DNA from: Lethocerus indicus
Lineage: Eukaryota; Arthropoda; Insecta; Hemiptera; Belostomatidae
Direction: 5' to 3'
Assembly (NCBI GenBank): GCA_019843655.1
Contig: JACDQD010000004.1
Span: forward strand, 32,623,872-32,687,871
DNA length: 64,000 nucleotides
Part shown: positions 44,228 through 55,484 of the stretch, in pieces
Numbering within the stretch: position 1 is the stretch's first letter
How the letters are laid out: each line of letters opens with the position of its first letter
Program-made: the position numbers and the translations under genes
The notes under the pieces: generated by a model
Seen by the model: only the letters and a program-made list of their open reading frames with translations
Told to the model about the DNA's origin: nothing
The model's database searches: none

Positions 44228-44266
44228 TGCTAGACCGGTTTCGGCTGCTCGCCATCTTCAGTAGCG
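44228..44266 (-). ncRNA. Hammerhead-like ribozyme motif (copy B, left arm)
   Basis: CGCTA, CTGAAGA, T-GGC-GAGCA-GCC, GAA, ACCGGT, C, TAGCA. All core residues are present. Helix I pairs over 4 bp. Confidence 0.55.
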
Positions 44267-44531
44267 GTCTTGGTCACTGTCGGCACTTTGGATGTTTTTC
44301 GGGGGGTGTTTTTCAGTTGTATATATACGCATTTTGTTATTGTTATTGGGGAATTGTGTTTGTCTTATTTGGGTCGGATTTTGTGAATCCGACATAATTC
44401 TCCATAATTCATAAAACATAATTCGCCAATAACAATAACAAAATGCGTATACAAACACTACAGTACAAGTGAAAGTAACAGTGCAGTGAGGCTGCCCGAT
44501 AAGCATCCAAAGTGTCGACAGTGACTGACAC

Positions 44532-44570
44532 CGCTACTGAAGATGGCGAGCGGCCGAAACCGGTCTAGCA
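44532..44570 (+). ncRNA. Hammerhead-like ribozyme motif (copy B, right arm), best preserved
   Basis: Helix I strand CGCTA (44532-44536), CTGAAGA core (44537-44543), U then helix II GGC/GCC closing a GAGCG loop (44544-44555), GAA (44556-44558), palindromic helix III ACCGGT (44559-44564), cleavage C at 44565, helix I strand TAGCA (44566-44570). This matches CUGANGA...GAAA...UC of type I hammerheads. The palindromic helix III implies activity as a dimer. The unpaired U before helix II departs from the usual 10.1-11.1 pair. Confidence 0.6.
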
Positions 44571-44652
44571 AAAGACAGAAACACCACGAACCTACGTTAT
44601 TCCAACCCCTCGCAGACCACAAAACAGGTATATTAAATTAATTCCAAGTTTA

Positions 44653-46109
44653 TATTTTTGTATACCCTACTAACGTATCAATTCCCAATGAAGTTGAGGT
44701 CGAGAAACTGTTCCTTTATGCCGGCTATTTAAACGACTCCGAACGGAGAATTCTGTTTTTTTTCCCCCCTACAATGTATTATATCGATAAATAGTGTAAA
44801 ATAGGGATAAGTTCAGCACACGCTATCTACTTTTTGGCTTCAGCTTCTAGACGGACTTCTTATTATGTTTCGGATGACTCAGCGCGGAATTGACGCGGCG
44901 AAGTGGCTCGTGGCACGTGCTGCCCCTTGGACGGAATTTTATTCGGGTGTATTCACCCGAATTCATATTTTATAATTCGGTGTCTAAGAAGTGGAGTGGT
45001 GCTTTTAATTGGGCAGGGTGTAAAACGTCGAATCGCTACTTTCGAGGCCGGAACGTTTCCGGACCGTCGTAATTGCTAATTGGAATCGAATTTTACGAGT
45101 AAACTAATAATTGAATTCTGAAGAAATATTCGGGGAATCGTCACGATAATACTGTTATCGGGGTTGTTTTTTTTCTTCTTATTATCTTTCCATTAACAAG
45201 TAAATGAATAAAGATAAGGTCGGTTTGGAGCGGCCTCCCTTTTGTCAACGTAAATACAGAGATTGGCGAGAAAGGAAATTTCATTTCATTTATCTCGTTA
45301 TTGCAAAATGGTTCGGAGTATGTATTAATTGTTCGAAGGGGGGAAAAATATCATTTCAAGTTTTATCCCCCCTCAGAGGGGCGGAAAATCGGACAGCGCC
45401 CTTCAGATGACAGATTAGTAGCGACTGCTTTTATTTTGACAATGGTCCGATCTGATTAGCGATTTGAGACTCGGACAATAAATCACTAGGCGGGTTCGGT
45501 CGGCTTAATATCGATGTTATGCCCAGATTTGACTTTGATGACGTCGTTCGTCGGCCGCGATCCGATGATTAATTGCGACTGGCCACAATTATACAGGATC
45601 GTATCAGATGGACGTCTTCGACGAAATCCGGGGGTTTCGAGGCAACAAGGACGCCCGTACGAACCTTGAAGGTCGGACACTATTGCCTGTTAATTACAAC
45701 CCGGAGTTGAGATCATTCAGTCCCTTATTTAAATTTTAAAATGTTCTCAAACGTTACTTCGCGTTACCTCAGAATCCTGAGGTCCTCCTCAGTCAATATT
45801 GATGGCGACCGAACGATCCGATTGATCTAATTAAAGCGCAATGAAGAAGGAAACAGAAAATTCAGTACTCGTAGTAGATACGACAAGCATGCATTCAGTT
45901 AATATAATAATTCAAATTTTGAATTCTTGACGGAAAAAATTGATTGTAATTTTATATAAGAAGAAGATCAAACGGAGCCCGATTATCTGGAAGATTTTGA
46001 TTGTCTTCGCCCATTCCGACTGGACAGAAAATCGGTTTACTGAATTTATTTTGAATCTTCTCAAGAATAATATATTTCAAAATGTTTGTCAACGAAACTA
46101 AAACACGGC
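44653..46109. other. Unassigned sequence
   Basis: The - strand frame 45486-45680 has coding-like composition but no recognised domain and no splice context. Nothing else seen. Confidence 0.3.
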
Positions 46110-46900
46110 GGTCGTTGAAACACCCCCCCCCCCAGCGACCCCCCATAGAGAGGGCGTCATTAAATCTCCTCGGTGCATTTATAAATTCTAAGATATTCAT
46201 TTTTCAAAATAAATATTATAATGCATTGAATAGAATCATAATTTTCTCGGGACCCGCCTGGAATATGTTCAGAACGTTATTCTTGGAGGCGTTTTCAACT
46301 TCGAGCCCGGGATTTTGTTGCGGAAGAGAAATTATTATATTTTTTTTAATTCGTTTATAAATTCTGATACGCGAGATCTGAAATGTCATTCACCGATTAA
46401 GAAACAAATTTTTTTTTCTGAAAATTTTGCATAAAATTTACTTATTACGATGCATTATTATCAAACAGTACCTCCAAATATGTTCTTTAAAACCAGTTTG
46501 TCAAATATTTTGTTTTTTAAATCGAGTCCCATTTGGGGAACCAACACATGAGACCGATCATCTTTTATTTCGAATAATAATCATAATTACAAGTATTTTA
46601 ACACGATGTAGTATTTATAATGGAAATTACTGAAAGTAATAATGATAACGGAGTAATAATTCAAGTTGAAATAAATAAATATGCCATATCGGAAAAAATT
46701 AAAAAAAATTAACTGATCCCCATTCGGGGCCTACGGTACTTAATGGGTTAATGTCCAAGACTTAGTTACTACTTTGAGTCTGAGTCTCTGTTAGTTGGGA
46801 ATAAATTGTTTTTCGGTATTAACACGACGAGGATAGGAATAAAGAGAAACCAAAATAATTTTTGATCTGGGTGATAAAATGACAACAGGGAATAATTAAT
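46110..46900. repeat. Dispersed repeat of about 800 bp, copy 2
   Basis: Homolog of 28925-29745. Here the internal piggyBac-like MITE keeps its right end (GGTACTTAATGGG-TTAA at 46735-46751) and has lost the left. Small deletions (for example CATCCGAAA missing near 46215) separate the copies. Confidence 0.85.
46390..46751. mobile_element. piggyBac-like MITE inside repeat copy 2
   Basis: Bounded on the right by GGTACTTAATGGG and TTAA. The left end survives only as CACCGATTAAGAAAC. Combining both copies gives TTAA-CCCATTAAGTACC...GGTACTTAATGGG-TTAA, with 13-bp perfect inverted ends. A further GGTACTTAATTGG-TTAA end lies at 46911-46927. Confidence 0.55.
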
Positions 46901-47113
46901 TACGGGGCCGACGGTACTTAATTGGTTAACCCATACTTGGTTCACATAATTGCTTTTTCTATACTTACTTCACATCGCCCAACCTATGCCCTGCGTTCCT
47001 GCATTTCTGGAACACAGTTTCATTTCAGTGGATTCGAAAGTGAAATTTCACTAAACAGAATTTCGTGTCGACGACGATTTCGGTCCGAAAGTTGAAAATA
47101 TTTTGGGCGCATC

Positions 47114-47168
<55 letters not shown>

Positions 47169-49204
47169 GGAGTGGCGGTGTTGTTACTCGGAACCCGGGA
47201 TTTTCTCCGGGCATCAACTACTGAGTGCCGAGTTGTGTTAAGCGGCCGTCGGGATGTTTCAATCTTTAATGGCGGTTGGGGAAAGAGGGGCCATAAACTA
47301 TTTTATTGGGCGCTCGCGGCCCCTACCCTCTGTCCGGTTTTATTTAGGCCCAAGTGGCGGAGGTCGGCCCTTTACGCGCCCTATCTGTCCGGACCATTAG
47401 CCGCCGTCCTATAGGGTGTGGGCCCGAGGCGCGGTGCGCCTAAGTAAGATCGGTTAACTGTAAAAACTGGGTTTATGATATCGTGGGGTAAAATTCGAAC
47501 GCCGTAAAACGCTGGGGGTAAATAACGACCCTCCGCCCCTCCACCCCTCAACCATTCGATTTTAATAGCGACAATCGGACCACGGGGTGTGCTTTATTGT
47601 CCTATTCGGGATTTTGTCGATCGTAAGTGTTTGACTTTTGTGCTGGATGTTTGGATTTTTCCGAACGTTGTACAACTTTAATATACACCCGAGACGCCCA
47701 ACCTTGTGCTCCCTTATTTTACAAAGCGTTAAAATAACGAACGATTATATCTTGAAAGTAAGAAACATAAAAAGGTCACGCTAGATCCAGCGAATAAATT
47801 TTTTTTTTGTAAATGTCTGAAATTTTTGTTTTAACGGAATACTAACACCGACACCGTTCAAGCGTTAAATAATGCGGACGCAAAGTGGAACAGGTGGAGA
47901 GATAAGAGTTGATATTAATCCGACCGACATTTTTACGGTCATATTTTTCCTCGTGTTCCGAAGGCTAATTCTAGCCTTTGCTCGTTTTACTGTACCCGGT
48001 TAGCGTTTTAGTGTGAACTCGTAATTTGCGCTTTAAATATACTGTTACTCGAATTCTTGGATCTTAGTAGTTACCACGACTGAAGATGAACGGGTTATAC
48101 AGAAATCTTTGCGGTATTGGACTTATTTCCTTGCTTATTTTTATTGCAATATAAAACAAAGAATTAAAGTATGTATCATGATTTTGTACTAGTTTCCGGA
48201 CCTAATTTTCATCTAAATAGTGATCACCTACTATGTACAATTCTATATTTTATATTATATTCTTCAGTGTTATCGAAGTACTTATCACAACCAATATACT
48301 CACTAATTTACAAACAGAATGCTACTGATAACAAGAAGCACTTATATAATATATTTTTAATTCTTTTTACTATCTTTTAAATTATTAACTGAAGTCCAAT
48401 TCAAGGGTCAGACAATCAGCGTTTTGAATTATTTCAAATGATTACGTACCTATTTAGGTGTAATGTGAAAGCGGCTTCTAAACCGAGCAGTCAAAAAATT
48501 ATAATAATTAAAAAATTACAATTAAATTTTTGCGTACTTTCGCCCGTAAATGACGCGGAATTTCTGTTAATTAATAGGCGCGCATTAATTACACTAAACG
48601 AGCGTACTGCGGTGACTTGGCGGTGGAGTCGGGGGTGGGGCGGGGTGTGCGGGGTGGTATCACGTGACCTGTACCAGTATCTCATTCCGAACAGCTCGGC
48701 CCCCTCGTGCAAATGAGGCTGAAATATAATTCATTTGACGATATAAGAAGACCGTGTTAAAGTTTTAACAATTGCACTTTGCCATTAGCCGAGGTATGGA
48801 AATCGTACTTTAATATGCAGCAAGGGGCCGACCGACTCTTGTAGTTCATTTGCACACGAAGAACTTATTTTTAGCGGCTTGTGAACCTTATATATTGAAT
48901 CGAATTCATAAGGAGTGGATGTATTTTTGAAAATAAATTTTATCCGAGTCTGGTCGTAGCTTGCAGACCACGTGGACGCGTTTCTATTTTTCTCCATTAT
49001 TTTCGTGTAATTCCAGTGCGTTTTGATCTGTAATTTCTTGTCTACTGTTCATAATTTATCCTATATTTGTCATAGAGTTGTGTTCTTGAAATTTAGTGTT
49101 GTGCTATTACTGTTATTGAAGGAAATCATCCCGCCGAAGCCTGCTTATAAACGGAGCCGATAAGGGACAGAATAAGGCAAGTACCGTTGCATTAATACGG
49201 ATGC
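46901..49204. other. Unassigned sequence
   Basis: A (TA)n at 47115-47166 and a GC-rich block at 47260-47440. No coding signal recognised. Confidence 0.3.
47115..47166. repeat. (TA)n microsatellite
   Basis: About 26 TA units. Confidence 0.95.
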
Positions 49205-49473
49205 ATCAGATATAGAGAAAAGCGAAAAGCTTGGAAGAAAAAGATTTTGTAGACAATGAACAGAGTGATACTCATAAGCCACCGCCTATTTACATTGAAA
49301 ACGTCCTAGATTATGGCAACCTTCTATGCCTATTAAAAGAATTAACCAAAAATGATGAAATTTGTTTGCAAATCGAGGCAGGCGGATATCATGATTCAAA
49401 CAACTATAGAGCCATTGTGAAAATTTTCAGAGAAGAAAATCTGAGGAATTTACATTCCCAACCCCGTAAATAA
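49205..49473 (+). mobile_element. LINE ORF1 fragment (gag-like PRE/C2HC-associated domain)
   Basis: The frame reads KPPPIYIENVLDYGNLLCLL, then a variable middle and NNYRAIVKIFREENLRNLHS. PPPI(Y/F)I-x-x-V-x-(D/N)Y near the start and YR-x-(I/L)-x-x-x-(F/L)-x-E-x-N-x-x-x-H-(T/S) at the end are the landmarks of the domain that precedes the zinc knuckles in Jockey/X-element ORF1 proteins. The knuckles themselves are absent and the frame stops right after SQPRK, so this is a truncated relic. A partner for the reverse transcriptase pieces in this window is plausible but unproven. Confidence 0.65.
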
Positions 49474-50465
49474 TAATAAAATAGGAACTCGAAGAAAACG
49501 GGTTCAAAATAAGGAATAGAGCCAACATTATAGATAACAAAACAAAAAACCATTCTCCCTTTTTTTTGAACCAATTGAAGAGCACCTGCACTCTTTATTT
49601 GTCTATTAAAATTTTCAGTTAGAACGCACCTGTTCTCTTTCCACGACTACTATTTTCCAGTTTTTATTTAATTGAATAACTTTATTAAATTTATTTCAAC
49701 CGAAACTACTGGGGTACAAGACGTGTCCTTCAATTTACATACTGGTCTGGAGATGATAATATTCATGAGAAAATACCCACAACTTCGGTATAGGTTCACT
49801 ATCTAATTGCATGGTTTGAGTTGAGCAATAAACATTTATAATTGCACATAAAATATATAAAAATAATTTTCATTTATACTTCTGATAGGGATTATTCAAG
49901 AATTATCGCTGTTGTCAGGCCTTGTGATGGGACCAACTTTAATATTTCAGTATTTATGTAGGGGGGGCGGAGCCCAAACCTTCCGACACTTTTTTAGGTC
50001 TTCCGCCGTGTTCTACTACGCCACCGTAAAAAGCCGTCCGATATATTAATTAATCGAGATTCACAATCCTATCGGTTTTTTAGTGGCCCACCAAAAAATT
50101 TTTTAATTAAAACCGGTCGTTTTATACTTCTTGTTTTTGTACCGTTTCTTCGTTGTACCCCACAACCCCCGCCCGCCCTACACACGAGGAAAGAAAGCTG
50201 ATGACTTGGACGGTCCGACGTGTCGACTCGACCGGGAAATATCGATTGGTTGAAAAGTCGAGGGCCCGACCTCGTTACATATTTATTAGAAGGGGGGGGG
50301 GAAGTTGTGGGGCGAGGGTGAGGGGGGGGGGAGGGTCAAGAGCCACCCCTTACAACCCCTGTAAAACAGAAGACCTCCTGAATATATTCAACGCCCACCC
50401 GCACCCACCTACCCCCACCGGTCATCCCGATATCAATTACGCGGATCTGGTCACAGAACATACGA
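49474..50465. other. Unassigned sequence
   Basis: G-runs at 50292-50300 and 50320-50329. The + frame 50153-50596 runs into the mariner and is not a gene. Confidence 0.3.
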
Positions 50466-51248
50466 GGTCTGTTCAAAAAGTATCGCGAATTTTAGATTTC
50501 CGCCAAATAAGTATATTCAATCTACGGTTTTTTTGTAGCCTCGTGTCACTTATGCCGACTATTTCAGCCGTTCTGAATGTTCGGTTAATCTTTTAAATCC
50601 GCGTTCTTTCGGTTCGTCTTCGATTTTTACCCGTTCCGAAAAATGGATCGGAGAATCCGTGTCAAATTTTGTGCGAAAACCAAATTAAGTGCGCGCGGAA
50701 GCGTATCGAATGTTGACTGCGTCGTATGGTCTAAGCCAGCTCAGACGTTTATCGGTGGTACAAAATGTTTTCGGAGGGCCGAGAAGATGCGAACGACGAA
50801 AGGCGAAGTTAGTAAATTAGTATTGGGCAATCGTCGAATCACCGTTAGAGTGGTTGCCGAGGACTTGAACATATCGATTGGCTCGTGCCATTCGATTTTT
50901 TGTGGAAGAACAAAACTTGGCTTTTAACACACTCTAATAATGCCGCAGCCGCCCAGTATATTCACCGGATCTGGGCCCCTGTGACTTTTTCTCGTTCCCA
51001 AAACTGAAAAGGCGCACGAAAGGACGACGCAACGCTATACAATTGAGGAGATAAAAACGGCATCGAAGATGGAGCTTAACGAGATCACAAAAAATGAATT
51101 TTCGAAGCGCTTCGAGGATTCGAAAAAACGTTGGCACAAGCCTATAATATCTGGTGGGGATTAATTTGAAGGGGACAAAATAGATATTCGTAAATAAATA
51201 AATGAGTTTTTGAAAAACCCAAAATTCGCGATACTTATTGAACAGACC
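50466..51248 (+). mobile_element. Deleted mariner element (transposase on + strand)
   Basis: Inverted ends GGTCTGTTCAAAAAGTATCG (50466) and CGATACTTATTGAACAGACC (to 51248), about 28 bp. From 50643 the + strand reads MDRRIRVKFCAKTKLSA, later NRRITVRVVAEDLNISIGS. Past a break, 50985-51180 gives FLVPKTEKAHERTTQRYTIE, FSKRFEDSKKRWHKPIISGG and FEGDKID, the C-terminal end of mariner transposase. The central catalytic DD34D part is gone, leaving a 783-bp inactive derivative of a normal element of about 1.3 kb. Confidence 0.9.
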
Positions 51249-51370
51249 ATAAGGACAGAAAGTACAGTAGGTAGGAATCTGATACTGTCCCAATGTGAGG
51301 TCCCAACCCAATCTTAAACCCTTAACAATGGATCGAGTGTTATTTTACATGGCGACGTATACATCAATAT

Positions 51371-51424
<54 letters not shown>

Positions 51425-53164
51425 GATATATACGCGTTTTCAGTAGTGGGACAGTATACTAAGATTTAACCATAACTATTTCCATAACCATTGGGAAGGC
51501 CAAGAAAATTCATGAAATGTTGAAATTCATTCCGACCCTAATTTAGCCGCACAATCCGGGCTCAATCAAGGCGAAATGCAGCCAGAAAATAATTCAATTC
51601 GTTTGTAAGTTTTACGATTTAAACGGTATTTCCGGCAGCGAGCTGTGTGTTATATCCGAATGGGGGGTCCTTCGGGAACTCTGCTCCGGATCGGAGAGGT
51701 CTCAAACTGATAATCCATGGGCCGATTAGTATAAAAAATATATATCTATACACTAAGCCGAAGAAAGCTTCCTTCAATAAGCCGATGCCGGCCTGAAATA
51801 AGAAGGATACTTAAGGTCTGCCGCCTCGAGGAGCTAATTTTTTCCTTTTTCCCCTTCTTCCCCCTTTTACTCCGTTCCTCTCTCGAAAGGTTTTATATCC
51901 GCCCGAGGGGGTAAACTGATATGATCAGTTTATTCTGGGCTTTATTGTACCGAACCAACAAAAAAATATTAAACCTACACGTCCGTACACATCCAAATAA
52001 AATGCATTTTTCAAGAAAGATAGTATTTATTAATCAATAATGTGCACTCTCATAATTGATGATGTCTCCCAACAGTTTTTTTAGGTAGTTTTTCATTCCT
52101 CCTTTGCAGAGGAACTGCGTGTTTTTACTTCAAAGGAAGTCGTAAGGGTAGTTTTTTACTTCTTTCGTCGAATCAAGTACGATCAGAATATGATCAAAGC
52201 TTGTAATATAACTATTCATCTTATAAATTGACCTTATTCTGATTATTTTAAGTTCCTATATTAACTCCCCTGGAAAAATGCTATTTGGCGGTCGCTAAAG
52301 GTCATCGCTACAATCCGGCCTTCTATTTATTATATTATTAAAATTAATTCTAATAATTGCTTTACAAATAGAAGAATTGCTGTAATTGCTGATTCCAAGG
52401 CAACGACAATAGTCCACGTTTATCGCGTAAATCCTATTATTCTTTAGATATAATCGGCCGGATCTTTTATCTTATCAGAAAGCTGGAATTTATTGCACGG
52501 CCCGAGGTCACGTTATTCAAACTCGTTATTATTATAATAAATAATTCCCTGAAATGGGAAATAAGTATTTTCCAGTGGGGATAAATCACGGATTCGGCCG
52601 AATTATAACCGAATAGTTGGTATCGGAGTTTCCGAAGGAACTTCAATTCGGGGAGTTGCGAAGGACACAACTTCTCTTAGCGTTCTGCGGAAAGTGTAAA
52701 TTTTCCTCTCGCCGTCCGATTCCTCCCGTGAAGGGCTCGTTCTAGCCCTTAAAATGAAAATTACGTCCTCCTATTCACTGCGTAAAAGACGGCAGAGTGA
52801 AGTTACGGCAATAGAAATTCACTTCTCAGCATAATTCTGTTCCGTGAAAGGTCAGCCGGTCGCATGATTTCAATCCGACCGCGATCTTTACGGCTCAGTT
52901 ACCGAATATTGTCAAAAAAAAAAAAAAACTTGAACGAAAAGCGAAAAATAGAATTACAAGTGTCAGATCTCGTCGGCGTTAGCGGCACTGATGAATAAAT
53001 TGAACGCCCGGTGTTTTGAAATTGAATTTCGTACTTTGCGGTAGTTGGACTAACTCTGATCCTTATTTAGCATGACATTCCCTACAAGAACACATGTCCC
53101 CATAGAAAGCTGATCCTGGAAATGCCATATAATTAATTGCACAAGTACTTTTATTCCTCCTATT
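51249..53164. other. Unassigned sequence
   Basis: A (TA)n at 51374-51421. AACTATTCATCTTATAAATT at 52210 recurs as AACTATTCGTCTTATAAATT at 62080, hinting at one more low-copy repeat. Confidence 0.3.
51374..51421. repeat. (TA)n microsatellite
   Basis: About 24 AT units. Confidence 0.95.
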
Positions 53165-53340
53165 TTCCCGGACCGGGTCCCAACTTCCTATTGAAAATCA
53201 AGTGCGGTACTTGGGACGGCACTTAGAAGATTGACACGTGACCCACATACAAGACTCAAACGTACAGAAGCGAAAAGACGTTACAAATTGCTAATAAGGC
53301 TCCTCGACTTCAGATCAACACTATCACTACAAACTATTAG
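53165..53340 (+). mobile_element. Jockey-type LINE reverse transcriptase fragment
   Basis: The + strand reads QLPIENQVRYLGRHLED and, after one frameshift, LTRDPHTRLKRTEAKRRYKL, LIRLLDFRSTLSLQT. The V-x-YLG-x-HLD-x-RLTW-x-x-HI-x-x-KR motif with the following L-W/R-SKLSL block is typical of Jockey-clade reverse transcriptase. Broken, hence inactive. Confidence 0.65.
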
Positions 53341-55268
53341 TTTATGCGGTATTTTCGAAATGGAAATATTTTCCCCCTAAAGAATGAATGTTCCTTCATA
53401 GTAAAATATTTATTGTGCGAAGGAAAGCAGAAATTCACATTAAGATAGGAGTATGCCAACAGGTTATTGACCTAATGCTATTCATATTATCGAGGACTAT
53501 AACGAATTATTTGGTTATTTCCAAAAAGGGGAAATTTTAACGGATGTTCTTAAGTTAATTATCTCCAATCCGAGATACAAAAAATATACGAATCCTGAAG
53601 AAAGCAGGATTAAAAAGAAGGAGAAGAAGAAGAATTCAGTCGAGGAGAGAAAGCTTCGAGAAATTAATAACAAGCTCTCGAGTCTTTGGAAATTAACAAA
53701 CTTTTGAACGAGTTTCCAATTTTCCCACGGGGCAAACACAAACAGCACGCCTGGAGCTTAGACGCGAGGGTAAAATCAAATTATCGGCAGATTATTAATT
53801 TCAGTGTCTTCCCACTCGTGTTTAATTAAATGGCCCGGCCGAACACTACACCTATTTCACAAATTATGAACTGATGATGCGAATAATAATGCCAACTCTG
53901 CGTACAACTACTTGTACAACTCACGTACTTATGACTGTATCTTTACAGTTGTCGACGCCGCCCTTACAGAAAACACGTCTTGACGACCTGTAACATAAAA
54001 ATTGAGCGTACAATTATTTGTATCGATTATTTTTATTCAGATTTTTTGATAAAATTATTTTCGCGGTTTACATTCGATTCGGAGAGTTCACAGGGGGCTT
54101 CATTATTTCTAGTTTGGTACCCACTTTGCGGCTTGTATGACTCGGGAAATAAAAACTGTTTTATAATTCGTCCAATCAATTCGACGCCAAAGAATTTGTA
54201 GTTGAAATAGCGAAAGATGGGACATAAATAATTTCAAAGTAGCGAAAATAACACGGAGAGAAGGAGTGAGTGAGAGGTGGACAGAACTTCCCTCAATTTT
54301 CTAATCCGCTTAACTTTTTCATTTAACTGCCGGGAGGGGGTGGTGGTGGAAAAAAGGAAGTAAATTGAGAAAGTTTTCTTTAATATGGCCCCTACTTATT
54401 GCGAGTTCGAAGTTCTTGTCGGCTCGGATGCAGTGTCGGGAAAATCAAGCCCCGCTACTAAGTAGTAAGTCTTCGCGATTGATCCCCCCCCCGCAACCAT
54501 TTTCGAGTCCCCCCACCCCTTTCAGTCAGTTTCCCATTCGGTCCAGTAGAAATATTTCCTTTCCGAATATTCGTCGTGTCCTAGGTTTAATCAAAACAGC
54601 ACACCCCCGCCCCTCCCGGAAGGAGGATTCGGTCAGAAGTTTTCCCTTTGTTTTGTCCCAACTTCCGAAACAGGGATCGAACCCCCCGCCCCCGGCAGGA
54701 TTAAACGTGCCCGGGTCCATTTGCCGTCGACTGGGGGGTTGCCGATATATTTTCTGCGTTATAGTAAAAACCCCGACCGAAAACTGTTGTCCAACAGCGC
54801 TGGCTTTTCGTCGAAGAATCGAGAAAGTTTTTCTCTTTCTAACTTTACATTTATTGTGCCATCAACCCGGACAGCTATTGGGTACAACGGCGGAATAAGT
54901 TAATTCTGTCTTCGTTGACGCGAATTGAAATAATTTGTTTAATTACGTATATAGACTTATAAATATCTCTTTTCCAAATAGAACCATCCTTGCGTTTGTT
55001 ACTTTTCGATCGTCACACTCTGACAAACTATAAAATGGGACAAGAAAATATATTTGTACTAAATACGATGAAAGTCACTTCACTGTTACTGTTGAGGTTG
55101 TTTTATTTGTCCATGTTTGGGAATTTCTGTTTCTTTTAGATCGGTAGGGATTTTGTTTGAGCGGCTTATATCTTTTTTGGATTATCTAGGGTGTCTTAGG
55201 TACACCCGAGTTTTGTTTTCTCGTGACCAAAACAGCGAGAGGAGATGGGATATCGAGAGAAAACTGAA
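53341..55268. other. Unassigned sequence
   Basis: The longest open frame of the window (54365-54898, +) lies here but is Pro/Ser/Arg-rich over C-runs, with no domain. I treat it as chance. Confidence 0.3.
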
Positions 55269-55311
55269 GGTACCCATTTTAACCTCGGTCTTTCGCCGAG
55301 GTTCGGTCTTT

Positions 55312-55349
55312 CGCCAGACTGGTTTCGCTGGTCGCCATCTTCAGTAGCG
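55312..55349 (-). ncRNA. Hammerhead-like ribozyme motif (copy C, left arm)
   Basis: CGCTA, CTGAAGA, TGGCGACCAGC, GAA, ACCAGT, C, TGGCG. The helix I strand changed from TAGCG to TGGCG, which still pairs with CGCTA through a G-U wobble. Helix II and III are weakened. Confidence 0.4.
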
Positions 55350-55407
55350 GTGTCGGCACTTTGGATATTTTTCGGGGCATCCTCACTGCCCACTGTCACT
55401 GCCACTT

Positions 55408-55436
55408 CTACTGTCAGTACCGAAACCGGTCTAGCG
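55408..55436 (+). ncRNA. Decayed hammerhead-like motif (copy C, right arm)
   Basis: CTA, CTGTCAG, a deleted helix II, then GAA, ACCGGT, C, TAGCG. The GAAACCGGTCTAGCG half is perfect; the CTGAAGA half is lost. Confidence 0.35.
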
Positions 55437-55484
55437 AAAGACGAAACCAGCGAGAGAACACGACAAACCTACGGTACCCATTTT

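Larger units (their letters stand above)
44182..44640 (+). mobile_element. Palindromic hammerhead-bearing element, copy B
   Basis: Perfect 12-bp direct repeats ATTCCAAGTTTA flank it (44170-44181 and 44641-44652). Arms of about 105 nt start ACGTAGGTTTGTGGTGTTTC on the left and end GAACCTACGT on the right, each with a hammerhead motif. After the right arm comes the one-sided tail ending CCACAAAACAGGTATATTAAATTA, the same tail as copy A. The centre holds another palindrome built on TACGCATTTTGTTATTGTTA (44329-44348 and complement near 44432-44452) and a small GGATT/AATCC hairpin. Confidence 0.7.
55281..55472. mobile_element. Palindromic hammerhead-bearing element, copy C (short)
   Basis: Perfect 12-bp direct repeats GGTACCCATTTT flank it (55269-55280 and 55473-55484). 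It has the same arms as copies A and B but shorter, without the one-sided tail. CCTCGGTC/TTTCGCCGAGG and GTTCGGTCTTTCGCCAGAC at the left repeat the arm end. Centre: GGCACTTTGGATATTTTTCG, as in the other copies. Confidence 0.65.

Noticed and set aside
28972..46360. Similar 65- and 92-codon frames at 28972 and 46082
   Set aside because: They are parts of the duplicated 800-bp repeat; the frame is not maintained between the copies.
54365..54898. 177-codon + strand open frame
   Set aside because: Pro/Ser/Arg-rich over C-runs, no domain, no splice or start context; stop-poor because of local composition.
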